From: a virus | Length of the DNA: 64,000 nucleotides | Virus record (IMG/VR): IMGVR_UViG_3300022937_000009 | Location: 37,437 to 101,436 of that record | Direction: 5' to 3' (one strand) | Program-made: the position numbers and the translations under genes | The notes under the pieces: model-generated | Databases searched by the model: none | The model's input: only the letters and a program-made list of their open reading frames with translations | What the model was told of the DNA's origin: nothing | In this document: in pieces, positions 57,801 to 63,621 of the stretch | How the letters are laid out: each line of letters opens with the position of its first letter | How positions within the stretch are numbered: the stretch's first letter is position 1

Positions 57801-59210
57801 TACATGAATGATGCTCGCGCATATATCTTCTACGATCGTAATAACACTGCATATTATGCTGACCCAAATGGTAATTCAAGATTTAATGTAACAAGAACAA
57901 ATACGGCTTATGGTGGTAGTGATACTAATAAAGGTCGCTTGCAAGGATATGGAACATGGTCATCTGAATTCCATAAGATGGCTTACATATCATTCGACTG
58001 GAATGCTAACTATGATTATTACTACTATCATGGACTTTCCTCGACGGATATTAATGGTTCGTTTACAGATTCAATGTCACTTAACTCGTTTAATGACATT
58101 AACCTAAGACTTGACTCAAATAATAATAACGGAAACTCTTATGTACGTATTCACGACAATGGTTCTGGTAATTCACAGAACGTAGCATATATTGGTCGTG
58201 AAGGTGGAAACGCTATCGCATACTTCTATAATAGAGTTTATGGTTCTGTATTCTATGACCATGATAGTAGTTATTATGCTAATATGAATACCTGGTCTCG
58301 TTTCTGGGGTCTTGGAACATTCTATCTACGTAATAACTATGATGTTTCAACTAACCACGAATATGGTGTAGCGTTCGCTAACAACCAATCAACTGCTTAT
58401 CGTGTATATCGTGAAGGCGGTGGTTGGAGCTATCCATATCCTGACTTACGTATCGCATTCCATACTGGTTTGAAATTTGGTGCTAACCCATCATATGAAG
58501 GTATGCGTTTCTATACTGATTATAACATGGCAAGCTTGGTATGGCAGTTCAACGGTGGTTCGAACTACTCTTACCAGTATCGTTGGAACAACTTAACTGG
58601 CTATCACGGTATTTACTCTGGTATTAACGGCGCTCACTTCTATCCTAACAACGCATCTTACGGTTCTTGGAGAGTTCAAGGTTCTCGTAACGGTTGGGGT
58701 GGTATGCAGTTTGATAACAACATCTGCTTGATGATGAACTATACAGAGCATGGTTTCTATAGTACATCGTTTGGTTGGAGATTATATCTAAACGGTTCAG
58801 TATATACACCAGGTAACGTTGTTGCTTATTGGTCAGATAGAAGATTGAAAGAAAATATTCAAGAACTTCCAAGAGGTGAAGGTCTTGATACGATCATGAA
58901 ACTGAAACCAAGTCGATTTAATTGGAAGAAAGAAGCCGAACAAGTAACAGCTGGTGTTATTGAAGGTGGAATGGAAGAAGTCGCTGTTATTGCTCAAGAA
59001 ACACAAGATGTAATACCTAATTCTGTAGTTATAAATAAAGCTGGTAACGGCGGCAAAGACAAAATTATGGTTGATGGTGAGGAGCTTAAAGACTTCCTCA
59101 CAGTTAACTATGACAAGATTACACCATTCTTAATACAAGCAGTTAAAGACTTAAAATCAGAATTAGATGAATTGAGAGAAGAAGTAAAATTTTTACGAGG
59201 AGACAAATAG
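48897..59210 (+). CDS. Giant tail fibre (3437 aa) with YYD repeats and S74 chaperone
   Basis: The ATG at 48897 is chosen over a GTG nine bases upstream. The GGGGAG ribosome-binding site is correctly spaced for the ATG, and MANDKKFIVKNGLLTPENAV is the family-typical N-terminus. A stalk module (GDLTVSGNTTYVDTETI) is followed by 24 copies of a unit with the core I-(F/Y)-YD-x-(N/D)-(N/D)-T-x-YY-x-(D/N)P, from about residue 400 to 3130, separated by variable globular inserts. One insert at about nt 57120-57410 (VGWSRVNMNT, SGFSSWKKVAMHG) resembles pyocin-knob receptor-binding tips. The protein ends in an S74 chaperone (WSDRRLKENI, S3313). It is the best candidate for a main receptor-recognising long fibre. 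Confidence 0.85.
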   Translation: MANDKKFIVKNGLLTPENAVIGSTTDNGVDQLQVTGTTNLSGETSISSNTASSATLDVHNFLGAGSSTIVATFRGDSDALQVKNIGTGDYSIVNTQQNNGIIFYDSTPGVVIQYNGSDRLNIDSTGNHFTGLSTTDIDGNRIITTADEGPGNGFDADTVDGLEASQFVRADVDDIMAGSYTIQQNLTIDGDLTVSGNTTYVDTETILLSDNILTLNANHSGAPTQDAGWEVNRGSSANSGVLWDETNDWFKLNSAGTDLGRIITTADEGANNGFDADTVDGLEGYQFLRSDVDDIAAGNITIEGNLTVGDNAGPAQITLAGTGADGVIYSNNGDAGFLDSNSSWSLKVDQNRDVYIGRDLRTDRHLVADENITATTGNISATAGSVSAGTTVAAGTTVTAGTDVIGQRFLDADNNNYYVNPADTSVMNNIGIDDDLFHNNDTDTKVNFTDDTIKLNTGGATRLTANNSGVYIGNIVATDITANTVTALSEMEAPRYYDRNNRDYYGDFHATSQMSGIDIDNFIRHRSDLNTYIGFPNADEAVIYTGGTEALFANNTILRTYRTLQVSKFQDADDPTYEVDPAGTSVMNTIGIDDYIFHNGDTNTYFGFNANDNIQFFTDGTQRLEINGTFITGAVDGFFPNLYAGRYYDSGNATYYVDPASSSRLNDISLVGEIIHDGDADTYLQFNAADSFRVVTGGSQRLLVNNTYVLANDQMRSPIFYDSNNTAYYGNFAGTSVMNDIGLDDYIAHNGDTDTYIGFPNNDEFVISTGGTIRFTANTSAITSTLSITAPTMYAGIYYDSDNNDYYFDGSSTTTSLTAAGKILIGNVSDADRTDDNTGDGGITIQPNAAGTNSNIQISGSNGGAALLNLNRIDIGNNPTNASNVYLQFNADGTAGGQFRGDASGNLYQVLKASTNWGFWTSGYTEALIVDDSANVMVNNSTGPTYTANDNTPLIGATTDNKLHVGGSVQLASLDDAFVVGNGTATFLKGDELGFGSGGGFYMDNTTTVKIRNNKDFSSNGDFYASTYYDVDNTNYYVDPAGDSQMNTIDIDDYIRHRGDTNTYFGFEANDTFRVWTNGVQRLNIDNDSADFQGNVYAPRYYDSDDNTFFIDGDGTSVLKYLNVYSGATTGELNVGRSSSERIRQYITDGIGYIQYWQDETDTTDHSLRFEILSTSTGTNTFQFNRPIQITGGGGGMYASIYYDQDDNRYYLDPNATGNAGSNAGFFGGNLSFGLPGNGTASNAEAQKGRWLSIEGNADTSGEGSSRIFFTEHNSSTGSMSAYGMSLGYRGGATSIVGSDGNTWTGLTQINNGEWGMWGHDGSATGQWAMKGPRSGSFVVASGSFRAPIFYDSNNTNYFVDPNSESRMDTIKLDGNAVVLREPTGDYGSFAVSGGARNGYSGFSIDDRFVFMHDGANRVGVYNDVDNEWIWYADRNSYMRLMYNGGEQARTDNGYFRANNQLRTPIFYDLNNTAFYVDPNNTSNIQNLIVNGTFEQGGYLQNNPVESYWYQQSTYSYSTSQTPNTQYYWIPVGVTNNGGAKGFLEYYAKDDVNYSGNVIGRIVISSWNSSSISIDHHTTGPLNNGTPKVRVDNNNRIWMQMDSITWDSYVRWHWVAVSGITLEDGSGKQLTTPANSIEILTGQQVRATLGNVTGATVTNTRHHFGSIDSRQDVRSPIYYDLDNTGYFGDFASRSRFNTLELGNQGALTGSTSYPLGVYHNNRYLIGFRNSGADANYPWLVHDNVNGKSAFIIHFNGKGDRFYVDEDGDTVFSGDITADEMFARRFVDTDDTNFYADPAGTSNFARLTLPQNPVGTAYASVATQPDYYIGQTMGNDDAWKIYGESPSGTNTGALILQSEDDYDGNESIRHRFKRTYGAYDTRDNLITYFNYVYSPTSFRAPIFYDSNDTNYYVNPASQSHMNTLTLAGNRIGFINSSFDAEIRVSDANPDGTGATFVFWGDQVEYNAEVATEVFRATRHMRAPIYYDLNDANYYLNPNGISILNDVRASIFYDRNDTNYYVNPASNSILHNLELRNYGLRLARNYTHNGIWFNAGTDTNHVLWNDYYGGPNARGAANSGFDGILWNTYRGIQIRGGSNGAYNLIRSTNSGSNTNDHYVQLYAANVEQLGTRAGYGYAPNQMRSPIYYDYNDTNYYANPAGTTRFYEQRLIYRLHIGDESNLYNGVLQETRRPDLTIKGQYPQLNLMSSEINNSNHGPTLRFTAYDSANASSGNLKHWVIGIPGTNATMLSFGYRANPPSNNPHYGIGRGWSSGDNVAIMWLQNDRHVYAENDVRADIFRDRNSTGYYVEPSNLSELYDVRQRGWYTRTFAHSGSDFANGTIVRTSIPATATNGASFVLEATGKSYSGDPPFSFIAQGYLYNNTIINYSGQHFGKAGFGTLYAFENGGVLCFWWPRVSYWNSFTVHVRNANGDDRNLVTSISNSTLPSYSKGVGITMKTTAVYNQNIGSGAMYATIYYDANDAGYYADPNGNSQFSRLYLNADLRMQGGAPIYFYTSSGSLRGYIRATETNDSHFEFATSGGEDFIFRDGGFGGSWNQIIRGNGQVLIASRLDTPIIYDRNNTGYYVDPNGSTQLRTVYANDWFRPQGNTGLYFQSYGHGLWAPESEGNSYGNVATYGSGRNGWRGYGLGSRWVLMSTGGDNIGIHDNSRTWMYYWNGSYHQYNYGYLQAQGSMRAPIFYDTNDTGYYFNGASDNSTRFRGVNNLTMAFMGLSGQTRSSKEYYAARPRITGDTNYWTGSVGWSRVNMNTVADWGSGFFDSWSNPPNQPSGTSHWVGVQAYHYTNGSARYGWQLAGGPISGLWFRNTWSGFSSWKKVAMHGVNEYSGSFYASIYYDSDNTGYYCDPNGTSRLNATDANEHYTYGWFRNRNSGNGLYNQATGMHFYSNNGYYKYAGGGYSYGGLVAYRNYESDLRGYAGYWDGNGFGLLNSSGNWQVRIFYGNSHMELYRVTYMNDARAYIFYDRNNTAYYADPNGNSRFNVTRTNTAYGGSDTNKGRLQGYGTWSSEFHKMAYISFDWNANYDYYYYHGLSSTDINGSFTDSMSLNSFNDINLRLDSNNNNGNSYVRIHDNGSGNSQNVAYIGREGGNAIAYFYNRVYGSVFYDHDSSYYANMNTWSRFWGLGTFYLRNNYDVSTNHEYGVAFANNQSTAYRVYREGGGWSYPYPDLRIAFHTGLKFGANPSYEGMRFYTDYNMASLVWQFNGGSNYSYQYRWNNLTGYHGIYSGINGAHFYPNNASYGSWRVQGSRNGWGGMQFDNNICLMMNYTEHGFYSTSFGWRLYLNGSVYTPGNVVAYWSDRRLKENIQELPRGEGLDTIMKLKPSRFNWKKEAEQVTAGVIEGGMEEVAVIAQETQDVIPNSVVINKAGNGGKDKIMVDGEELKDFLTVNYDKITPFLIQAVKDLKSELDELREEVKFLRGDK
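50120..58290 (+). repeat. 24 coded YYD-type fibre repeats
   Basis: The unit has the pattern (F/Y)YD-x-(N/D)-(N/D)-x-x-(Y/F)(Y/F)-x-(D/N)P-x-x-x-S. I counted 24 copies by reading the protein. Spacing varies from about 30 to over 200 residues because different domains sit between the copies. Confidence 0.85.
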
Positions 59211-59213
59211 ATT

Positions 59214-59621
59214 ATGGCACTCATTAAATCATATGAACTAAACTCTGGATTAGAATGTCCTGAAGCATATCACGTTATTCATAATGTTGAAACGAAAAAA
59301 CGTGTTGTTGATGACCAAGATCCAGGTGGTGTAAGACCAGACAATTCACCAGATCATGCGTGGAAAGCTGGTTATTACGGAAGAGTATCGGTTGTAGTAT
59401 ATGCTAGTAGAGCAGCTCGAGAAGCTGGTAAACAAGCAATTGCAGCATACGCACAATATCCTACTGATGTTCCTGGAGGAGACTTTCAAGGAGAAATTAA
59501 TATTATGCAAGTAGAGGATATGAATTTTACAATTGACCTAGCATCAGAAAAAAGTATTATAGAACAAGGTTATGATCACCTAATGACTCTACCTACTTGG
59601 TCTGATGCGGTTAACGATTAA
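59214..59621 (+). CDS. Small protein, unknown, late fibre operon
   Basis: I do not recognise this 135-aa protein. It starts ALIKSYELNSGLECPEAYHV and contains a helical middle (SRAAREAGKQAIAAYAQYPT). There is no signal peptide or membrane segment. It starts three bases after the giant fibre stop, with its AGGAG ribosome-binding site inside that gene's end. It is therefore co-expressed with the fibre and could be a fibre adaptor or assembly factor. Confidence 0.7.
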   Translation: MALIKSYELNSGLECPEAYHVIHNVETKKRVVDDQDPGGVRPDNSPDHAWKAGYYGRVSVVVYASRAAREAGKQAIAAYAQYPTDVPGGDFQGEINIMQVEDMNFTIDLASEKSIIEQGYDHLMTLPTWSDAVND

Positions 59622-59622
59622 T

Positions 59623-59630
59623 TATAAATA
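59623..59630 (+). promoter_or_regulatory. T4-type late promoter box TATAAATA
   Basis: This exact late box lies in the 44-bp gap, 35 nt before the start at 59666. Confidence 0.68.
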
Positions 59631-59665
59631 ACAAGTAATTAAAATTATTACGGAGAAATAAAAAA

Positions 59666-60106
59666 ATGGCACTTACATATACTTGGAAAGTTAAAGGTCT
59701 TCGAAAGCAAGACCAAGTTAACAGTGAAGGCGCTACATTAAATGGCGCGGTCGTTCAGACATACTGGGAATGCGAAGGTACCGATGAAAACGGTAATACT
59801 TCTGTGTTCTCTGGTGCAACTCCTTTTTCAGCAGAAAATGTTCCAGCAGGTACATTTGTTGCTTTCGAGGATTTAACAGAAGAAACTGTTCTTGGTTGGA
59901 TCAGAAACGTTGTTGAAGGTGACGGCGGCTATATGGATCATATCGAAGAGCGCATTAGACATGAGATTGGTAAAGTTACTATCGAAGATGCACAAATGCC
60001 TTGGGCCCCTGAAGAAGTAACACCAGTTCCTAATGATAATCTTGAAACTGAAGTGGAAGCTGAAGCAACATCAGGCGGTAATACTGACATTATAGACTCA
60101 GAATAA
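59666..60106 (+). CDS. Small paralogue A, probable DUF7936-type protein
   Basis: The 146-aa product opens with LTYTWKVKGLRKQDQVNSEG and has a middle segment VPAGTFVAFEDLTEETVLGW. It shares this pattern with the next gene (TYTWEILSLKTQNTVNSSGE, then LADFIAFESLTEAKVVEW), so the two are tandem paralogues. This looks like a small family of virion-region proteins in T4-like marine phages that I associate with DUF7936. The function is unknown. The last ~30 residues are acidic and probably disordered, absent from the paralogue. Confidence 0.72.
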   Translation: MALTYTWKVKGLRKQDQVNSEGATLNGAVVQTYWECEGTDENGNTSVFSGATPFSAENVPAGTFVAFEDLTEETVLGWIRNVVEGDGGYMDHIEERIRHEIGKVTIEDAQMPWAPEEVTPVPNDNLETEVEAEATSGGNTDIIDSE

Positions 60107-60119
60107 TAAGGAATAAGAA

Positions 60120-60452
60120 ATGACTTATACTTGGGAAATTCTTAGTCTTAAAACACAAAACACTGTTAATTCCAGTGGTGAATCTTTAACGGATGCAGTA
60201 TTAACTATTAATTGGAGAAGGCATGCAGATAATGGTGCAGGAAACAAAGTATCTATTACTGGTCAATGCCTTCTATCTTCAGAATCTGTATCATTAGCAG
60301 ACTTTATAGCGTTTGAAAGTCTTACTGAAGCTAAAGTTGTAGAATGGCTTGAATCAAAACTTGGTGCAGAGCTTATTGCTGATTATGACAGTTCTTTAGA
60401 GAAAAAATTAAATCAAGACATCGCAACCGATCGAAGCGTTCCTTGGCTTTAA
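60120..60452 (+). CDS. Small paralogue B, probable DUF7936-type protein
   Basis: The 110-aa product is a shorter copy of the upstream gene, with the same TYTW opening, central FIAFESLTE block, VEWL helix and final PW. It lacks the acidic tail. It begins 13 bases after paralogue A, behind an AAGGAATAAGAA ribosome-binding region. It is the last gene before the sigma70-promoted cassette. Function is unknown. Confidence 0.7.
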   Translation: MTYTWEILSLKTQNTVNSSGESLTDAVLTINWRRHADNGAGNKVSITGQCLLSSESVSLADFIAFESLTEAKVVEWLESKLGAELIADYDSSLEKKLNQDIATDRSVPWL

Positions 60453-60459
60453 AATAATC

Positions 60460-60467
60460 AATAAATA
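60460..60467 (+). promoter_or_regulatory. Late promoter box AATAAATA
   Basis: This late-type box lies immediately upstream of the sigma70 promoter and 70 nt before the gene at 60538. The cassette may therefore be read both early and late. Confidence 0.4.
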
Positions 60468-60470
60468 ATA

Positions 60471-60499
60471 TTGACATTTAGTTAAACACGTGTTATAAT
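60471..60499 (+). promoter_or_regulatory. Consensus sigma70 promoter with extended -10
   Basis: TTGACA at 60471-60476, a 17-bp spacer and TATAAT at 60494-60499 form a perfect consensus promoter. TGT precedes the -10, giving an extended -10 (TGn). The predicted start is near 60506, with a ~32-nt leader to the ATG at 60538. This is the only such promoter I noticed in the window. Confidence 0.85.
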
Positions 60500-60506
60500 A
60501 ACACGT
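60488..60506. promoter_or_regulatory. Palindrome over the -10: possible operator
   Basis: ACGTGTT, ATAAT, AACACGT is a perfect 7-bp inverted repeat with a five-base centre. It covers the -10 element and reaches the expected transcription start. It could be an operator for a repressor. No nearby regulator gene is visible in the window. Confidence 0.5.
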
Positions 60507-60537
60507 AGAATAGTATGATTTATATCATGGAGATATT

Positions 60538-61584
60538 ATGCACGATTTACGGCATTATGGCCTAGTCCATTGGGCGTTGAAAAGAGGCGGGAGTATTCAT
60601 CCTGTCATATTGCCAAAAGAGTTAACTGGCGAAACAGGGATCATGAATCCATCAATATTTTTCCATAAAGGAAAATTATTGCTTAATGTTCGACATGTTA
60701 ATTATACTCTTTATCATTCAGAAGGTAAAAAGTTTCCCCATACTTGGGGACCACTTCAATATATCCATCCGGAAAACGACGTATCTTTAACAACACATAA
60801 TATTATGTGTGAATTAGATGCGCATTTAAATATCGTTCCAGGATCAGCAAATCGAATTAAGATGAATTTAGATACAGGTGAACCAACCTGGAACTTTATT
60901 GGTCTTGAAGATGGTAGATTGTTTGCTTGGGAAGATAGACTTTTTCTTTGTGGTGTTCGTCGTGATTGTTATGACGACAAAGGTAAAGGTCGAATGGAAA
61001 TGTGTGAAATAGAATTTATTGATGGTGTATGGCAAGAAGTATCTCGAAATCCAATTCCTGCACCAGGAGATGATGGAACATATTGTGAAAAGAATTGGAT
61101 GCCAATTGTCGATATGCCTTGGCATTTTGTAAAATGGTGTAATCCTACAGAAGTTGTAAAATATGATATTAATACACGAACAACAACCACAGTTCATTTA
61201 GACGAATCTCAATTTCGCCCAGATATTTTCTTTAGAGATTTAAGAGGAGGAACTCAAGTACTTCCTATTGGTGATGGCCGACATATGTGCTTTACACATG
61301 AAGTTGATTTATCTAAAGATATATTTCATAGAAAAGATGGCCACTATAATCATCGTATAATCGTCTGGGACAAAGATTGGAATCTTATTAAGTGGACTAA
61401 TGATTTTCATTTCTTGGGCACTCAGATTGATCCAGTAACAGGATATGAATATAATATTGAATTTGCTACTGGTATGCAATTTGTAAACGGCCAAGTTCTT
61501 ATCGTTTTTGGATATCAAGATAATGGAACTTTTATATTGAGAATGCCAGAAGATCTTTTCTTTGAATTTGTGAGTAGAGGATAA
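60538..61584 (+). CDS. Five-bladed beta-propeller, GH130-like glycan enzyme
   Basis: The 348-aa product has the Trp/Asp-rich repeating blades of a glycoside-hydrolase-type beta-propeller. Features typical of GH130 mannoside phosphorylases are visible. These are an early MNPSIFFHKGKLLLNVRH blade, GLEDGRLF with E124, D125 and R127 (the usual motif is ED-P-R), and KNWMPIVDMPWHFVKW. The opening HDLRHYGLVHWALKRGG has no signal peptide, so it acts in the cytoplasm or virion. The expected chemistry is phosphorolysis, hydrolysis or transfer on mannose-type glycans; the exact substrate cannot be read. It leads the sigma70-promoted cassette and is followed three bases later by a TPR-methyltransferase fusion. 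A related non-enzymatic propeller is the alternative. Confidence 0.62.
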   Translation: MHDLRHYGLVHWALKRGGSIHPVILPKELTGETGIMNPSIFFHKGKLLLNVRHVNYTLYHSEGKKFPHTWGPLQYIHPENDVSLTTHNIMCELDAHLNIVPGSANRIKMNLDTGEPTWNFIGLEDGRLFAWEDRLFLCGVRRDCYDDKGKGRMEMCEIEFIDGVWQEVSRNPIPAPGDDGTYCEKNWMPIVDMPWHFVKWCNPTEVVKYDINTRTTTTVHLDESQFRPDIFFRDLRGGTQVLPIGDGRHMCFTHEVDLSKDIFHRKDGHYNHRIIVWDKDWNLIKWTNDFHFLGTQIDPVTGYEYNIEFATGMQFVNGQVLIVFGYQDNGTFILRMPEDLFFEFVSRG

Positions 61585-61587
61585 ATT

Positions 61588-62820
61588 ATGTTGCAAGAAT
61601 TATTGAATGAACACGTACTCGATCCTAAAAATCCAGAAAAGCTTTTTCGTTTAGCACAAGAATATGATGGATTAGAACAAGGAGCTATGGCAGTTTCTTT
61701 ATATCTTAAAACTGCAGACTTAACTAATGATAAACAACTTCAATATAAATGTATGATATTACTTGGTAAGTCATATGAAAGACAAGGTGGAAGAAACTTT
61801 ACTGTTGAAGGTGCTTATCACGATGCTGCGGCTTTAATGCCAGATAGACCAGAAGCACATTTCTTTTTATCAAATCATTATTGCGAAAGAGGAATGTGGA
61901 AACAATGTCTAACTCATGCAAATCTAGGATTAATGGCCGAAAGAGTATTACCTGAAATTCATGTTGGTTATCCAGGAAGAAAAGTTTTAGCCTTTCTTAA
62001 TTCAATGGCTACTTGGTATATTGCTGGTCAACAATCTGGTAAACACAAATTATTTGATTTAAAACATAAAGTTATATTAGAGGGTGAACTTAAAAATAGA
62101 GCTGAGCAAATGCTTAAGCAAATTGGATATCCTGATACTATTCCTTATAAAAAACACGACGAACATCGACTTAAGCATACGTTTCCAGGCTTACAAAGTA
62201 TAATAAAAAATTATTCTAAACATTTTCAAGATATGTTTGTCTTAACTATGTTGAATGGTAAAAGAAATGGAACTTACTTAGAAATAGGATCTGGTCAGCC
62301 ATTTATTCATAATAATACAGCTTTACTTGAAACTAAATTTGGTTGGAAAGGTATTTCTGTTGATAATTCTCCAGCATTATGTTATCAATTTAAAGAAGAA
62401 AGAAATAATACGGTTATATGTTTAGATGCAACAGAAACAAACTGGGAAGATTTATTTGAAAAACATTGTGTAGAACCAACATTTGATTATTTACAAATAG
62501 ATTGTGATGAAGCATCTTTAGACATTTTAAAGAAGCTTCCATTCAATACTCACAAATTTGGTATTATAACATTTGAACATGATTGTTATCGATTAGGAAC
62601 AGAAATACGCGATGAAGCAAGACAAATATTAATGCAACATGGATATAAATTAGTTGTTAGCGATGTTGGATTTACTCCAGAACATTCTTATGAAGACTGG
62701 TATGCACATCCAGATTTAGTTGATATTCCATCTAAATTATTAGCGACATCTAATCATGTTAATTTTATATTTGATTATTTTATGGAACCTTTAACAGAAA
62801 AAAATGAGTTACAAATATGA
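61588..62820 (+). CDS. TPR protein with C-terminal FkbM-like methyltransferase
   Basis: Of 410 residues, about 1-125 are TPR-type helical repeats (LFRLAQEYDGLEQGAMAVSL, then KCMILLGKSYERQ and PEAHFFLSNHYCERGMW). The C-terminal part from about residue 215 reads as a class I SAM-dependent methyltransferase of the FkbM type. Motif I is YLEIGSGQ (E232-Q237), and the acidic motif YLQIDCDEA (D305-E308) stands where FkbM has an IDVEG-like sequence. A later segment (FGIITFEHDCYRLG) fits the fold's fourth strand. FkbM proteins methylate sugars in polysaccharides or natural products. TPR-plus-sugar-enzyme fusions are common in phage glycan genes. The stop overlaps the next start (ATGA). Confidence 0.68.
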   Translation: MLQELLNEHVLDPKNPEKLFRLAQEYDGLEQGAMAVSLYLKTADLTNDKQLQYKCMILLGKSYERQGGRNFTVEGAYHDAAALMPDRPEAHFFLSNHYCERGMWKQCLTHANLGLMAERVLPEIHVGYPGRKVLAFLNSMATWYIAGQQSGKHKLFDLKHKVILEGELKNRAEQMLKQIGYPDTIPYKKHDEHRLKHTFPGLQSIIKNYSKHFQDMFVLTMLNGKRNGTYLEIGSGQPFIHNNTALLETKFGWKGISVDNSPALCYQFKEERNNTVICLDATETNWEDLFEKHCVEPTFDYLQIDCDEASLDILKKLPFNTHKFGIITFEHDCYRLGTEIRDEARQILMQHGYKLVVSDVGFTPEHSYEDWYAHPDLVDIPSKLLATSNHVNFIFDYFMEPLTEKNELQI

Positions 62821-63569
62821 TTACAGTAATAGCAACAGGTGGATTTGATCCAATTCATTCTGGACATATTAAATATTTAAAAGATGCAGCAACCTATGGA
62901 ACAAGACTTATTGTAGGTATTAATTCTGATGAATGGCTCATAAGAAAAAAGGGTAAAAACTTTATGCCTTGGTATGAGCGAGCATCAATTGTAAATGGAT
63001 TAGCAAGTGTTGATAATGTAATGGATTTCGACGATTCAGATGATACAGCAATTGATTGTATAAGAAAAGTAAAAGAAAAATTTCCAAATGACACAATTGT
63101 TTTTGTAAATGGTGGAGATAGAACAAAAGAAAATATTCCAGAAATGATTTTTGATGATGTTGAGTTTGAGTTTGGTGTAGGCGGTTCAGAAAAATCAAAT
63201 AGTTCAAGTTGGATTTTAGAGGAATGGAAACACCCAGTCACAAAACGAAAATGGGGAACATATAAAGTATTAAATAATAATACAACTTGGCAAGTAAAAG
63301 AACTTTCCTTTACTAAAGGAAGATCTTTAAGTGATCAAAAACACTCTCATAGATCTGAACATTGGCACGTAGTCAGTGGTAAAATTAAGATGGATTTAGA
63401 ATATCCAAATGGTGATAGATTAACAAAAACATATAATACTGGTGAGAGTATAGATATTCCTGTTAATACTTGGCATAAAGCAACTAATATTAGTAATGTT
63501 GATGCTAAAGTTATTGAAGTTTGGTTAGGAAATATTCTTACTGAAGATGACATCGAAAGACGAGACTAG
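62817..63569 (+). CDS. Cytidylyltransferase-like / cupin fusion
   Basis: The 250-aa product has two domains. Residues 1-~140 are a nucleotidyltransferase with the GGFDPIHSGH motif (HSGH at 14-17), and later a GGDRTKENIPE segment and SNSSSWIL, as in TagD/HldE-type sugar- or polyol-phosphate nucleotidyltransferases. Residues ~150-245 are a cupin of the mannose-6-phosphate-isomerase type. Metal-site residues H176, H178, E181 and H182 lie in the HSHRSEHWHVVSG region, and H220 lies in the second motif (IDIPVNTWHKATN). The likely job is activating a sugar- or polyol-phosphate to a nucleotide sugar. The architecture parallels bifunctional PMI/GMP proteins but with a different transferase fold. The substrate is unknown. 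Confidence 0.75.
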   Translation: MITVIATGGFDPIHSGHIKYLKDAATYGTRLIVGINSDEWLIRKKGKNFMPWYERASIVNGLASVDNVMDFDDSDDTAIDCIRKVKEKFPNDTIVFVNGGDRTKENIPEMIFDDVEFEFGVGGSEKSNSSSWILEEWKHPVTKRKWGTYKVLNNNTTWQVKELSFTKGRSLSDQKHSHRSEHWHVVSGKIKMDLEYPNGDRLTKTYNTGESIDIPVNTWHKATNISNVDAKVIEVWLGNILTEDDIERRD

Positions 63570-63570
63570 T

Positions 63571-63578
63571 TATAAATA
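63571..63578 (+). promoter_or_regulatory. T4-type late promoter box TATAAATA
   Basis: This exact late box begins two bases after the glycan cassette stop and lies 43 nt before the start at 63622. A second TATAAAT lies 12 bases downstream. Confidence 0.68.
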
Positions 63579-63621
63579 GAACTATAAATTAAATTAACAC
63601 GCTAATAGTCAGGAGACGAAG

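Noticed and set aside
62894-63553. Minus-strand open frames in the nucleotidyltransferase-cupin gene
   Set aside because: The plus-strand frame has clear catalytic motifs in both domains; the others are shadows.
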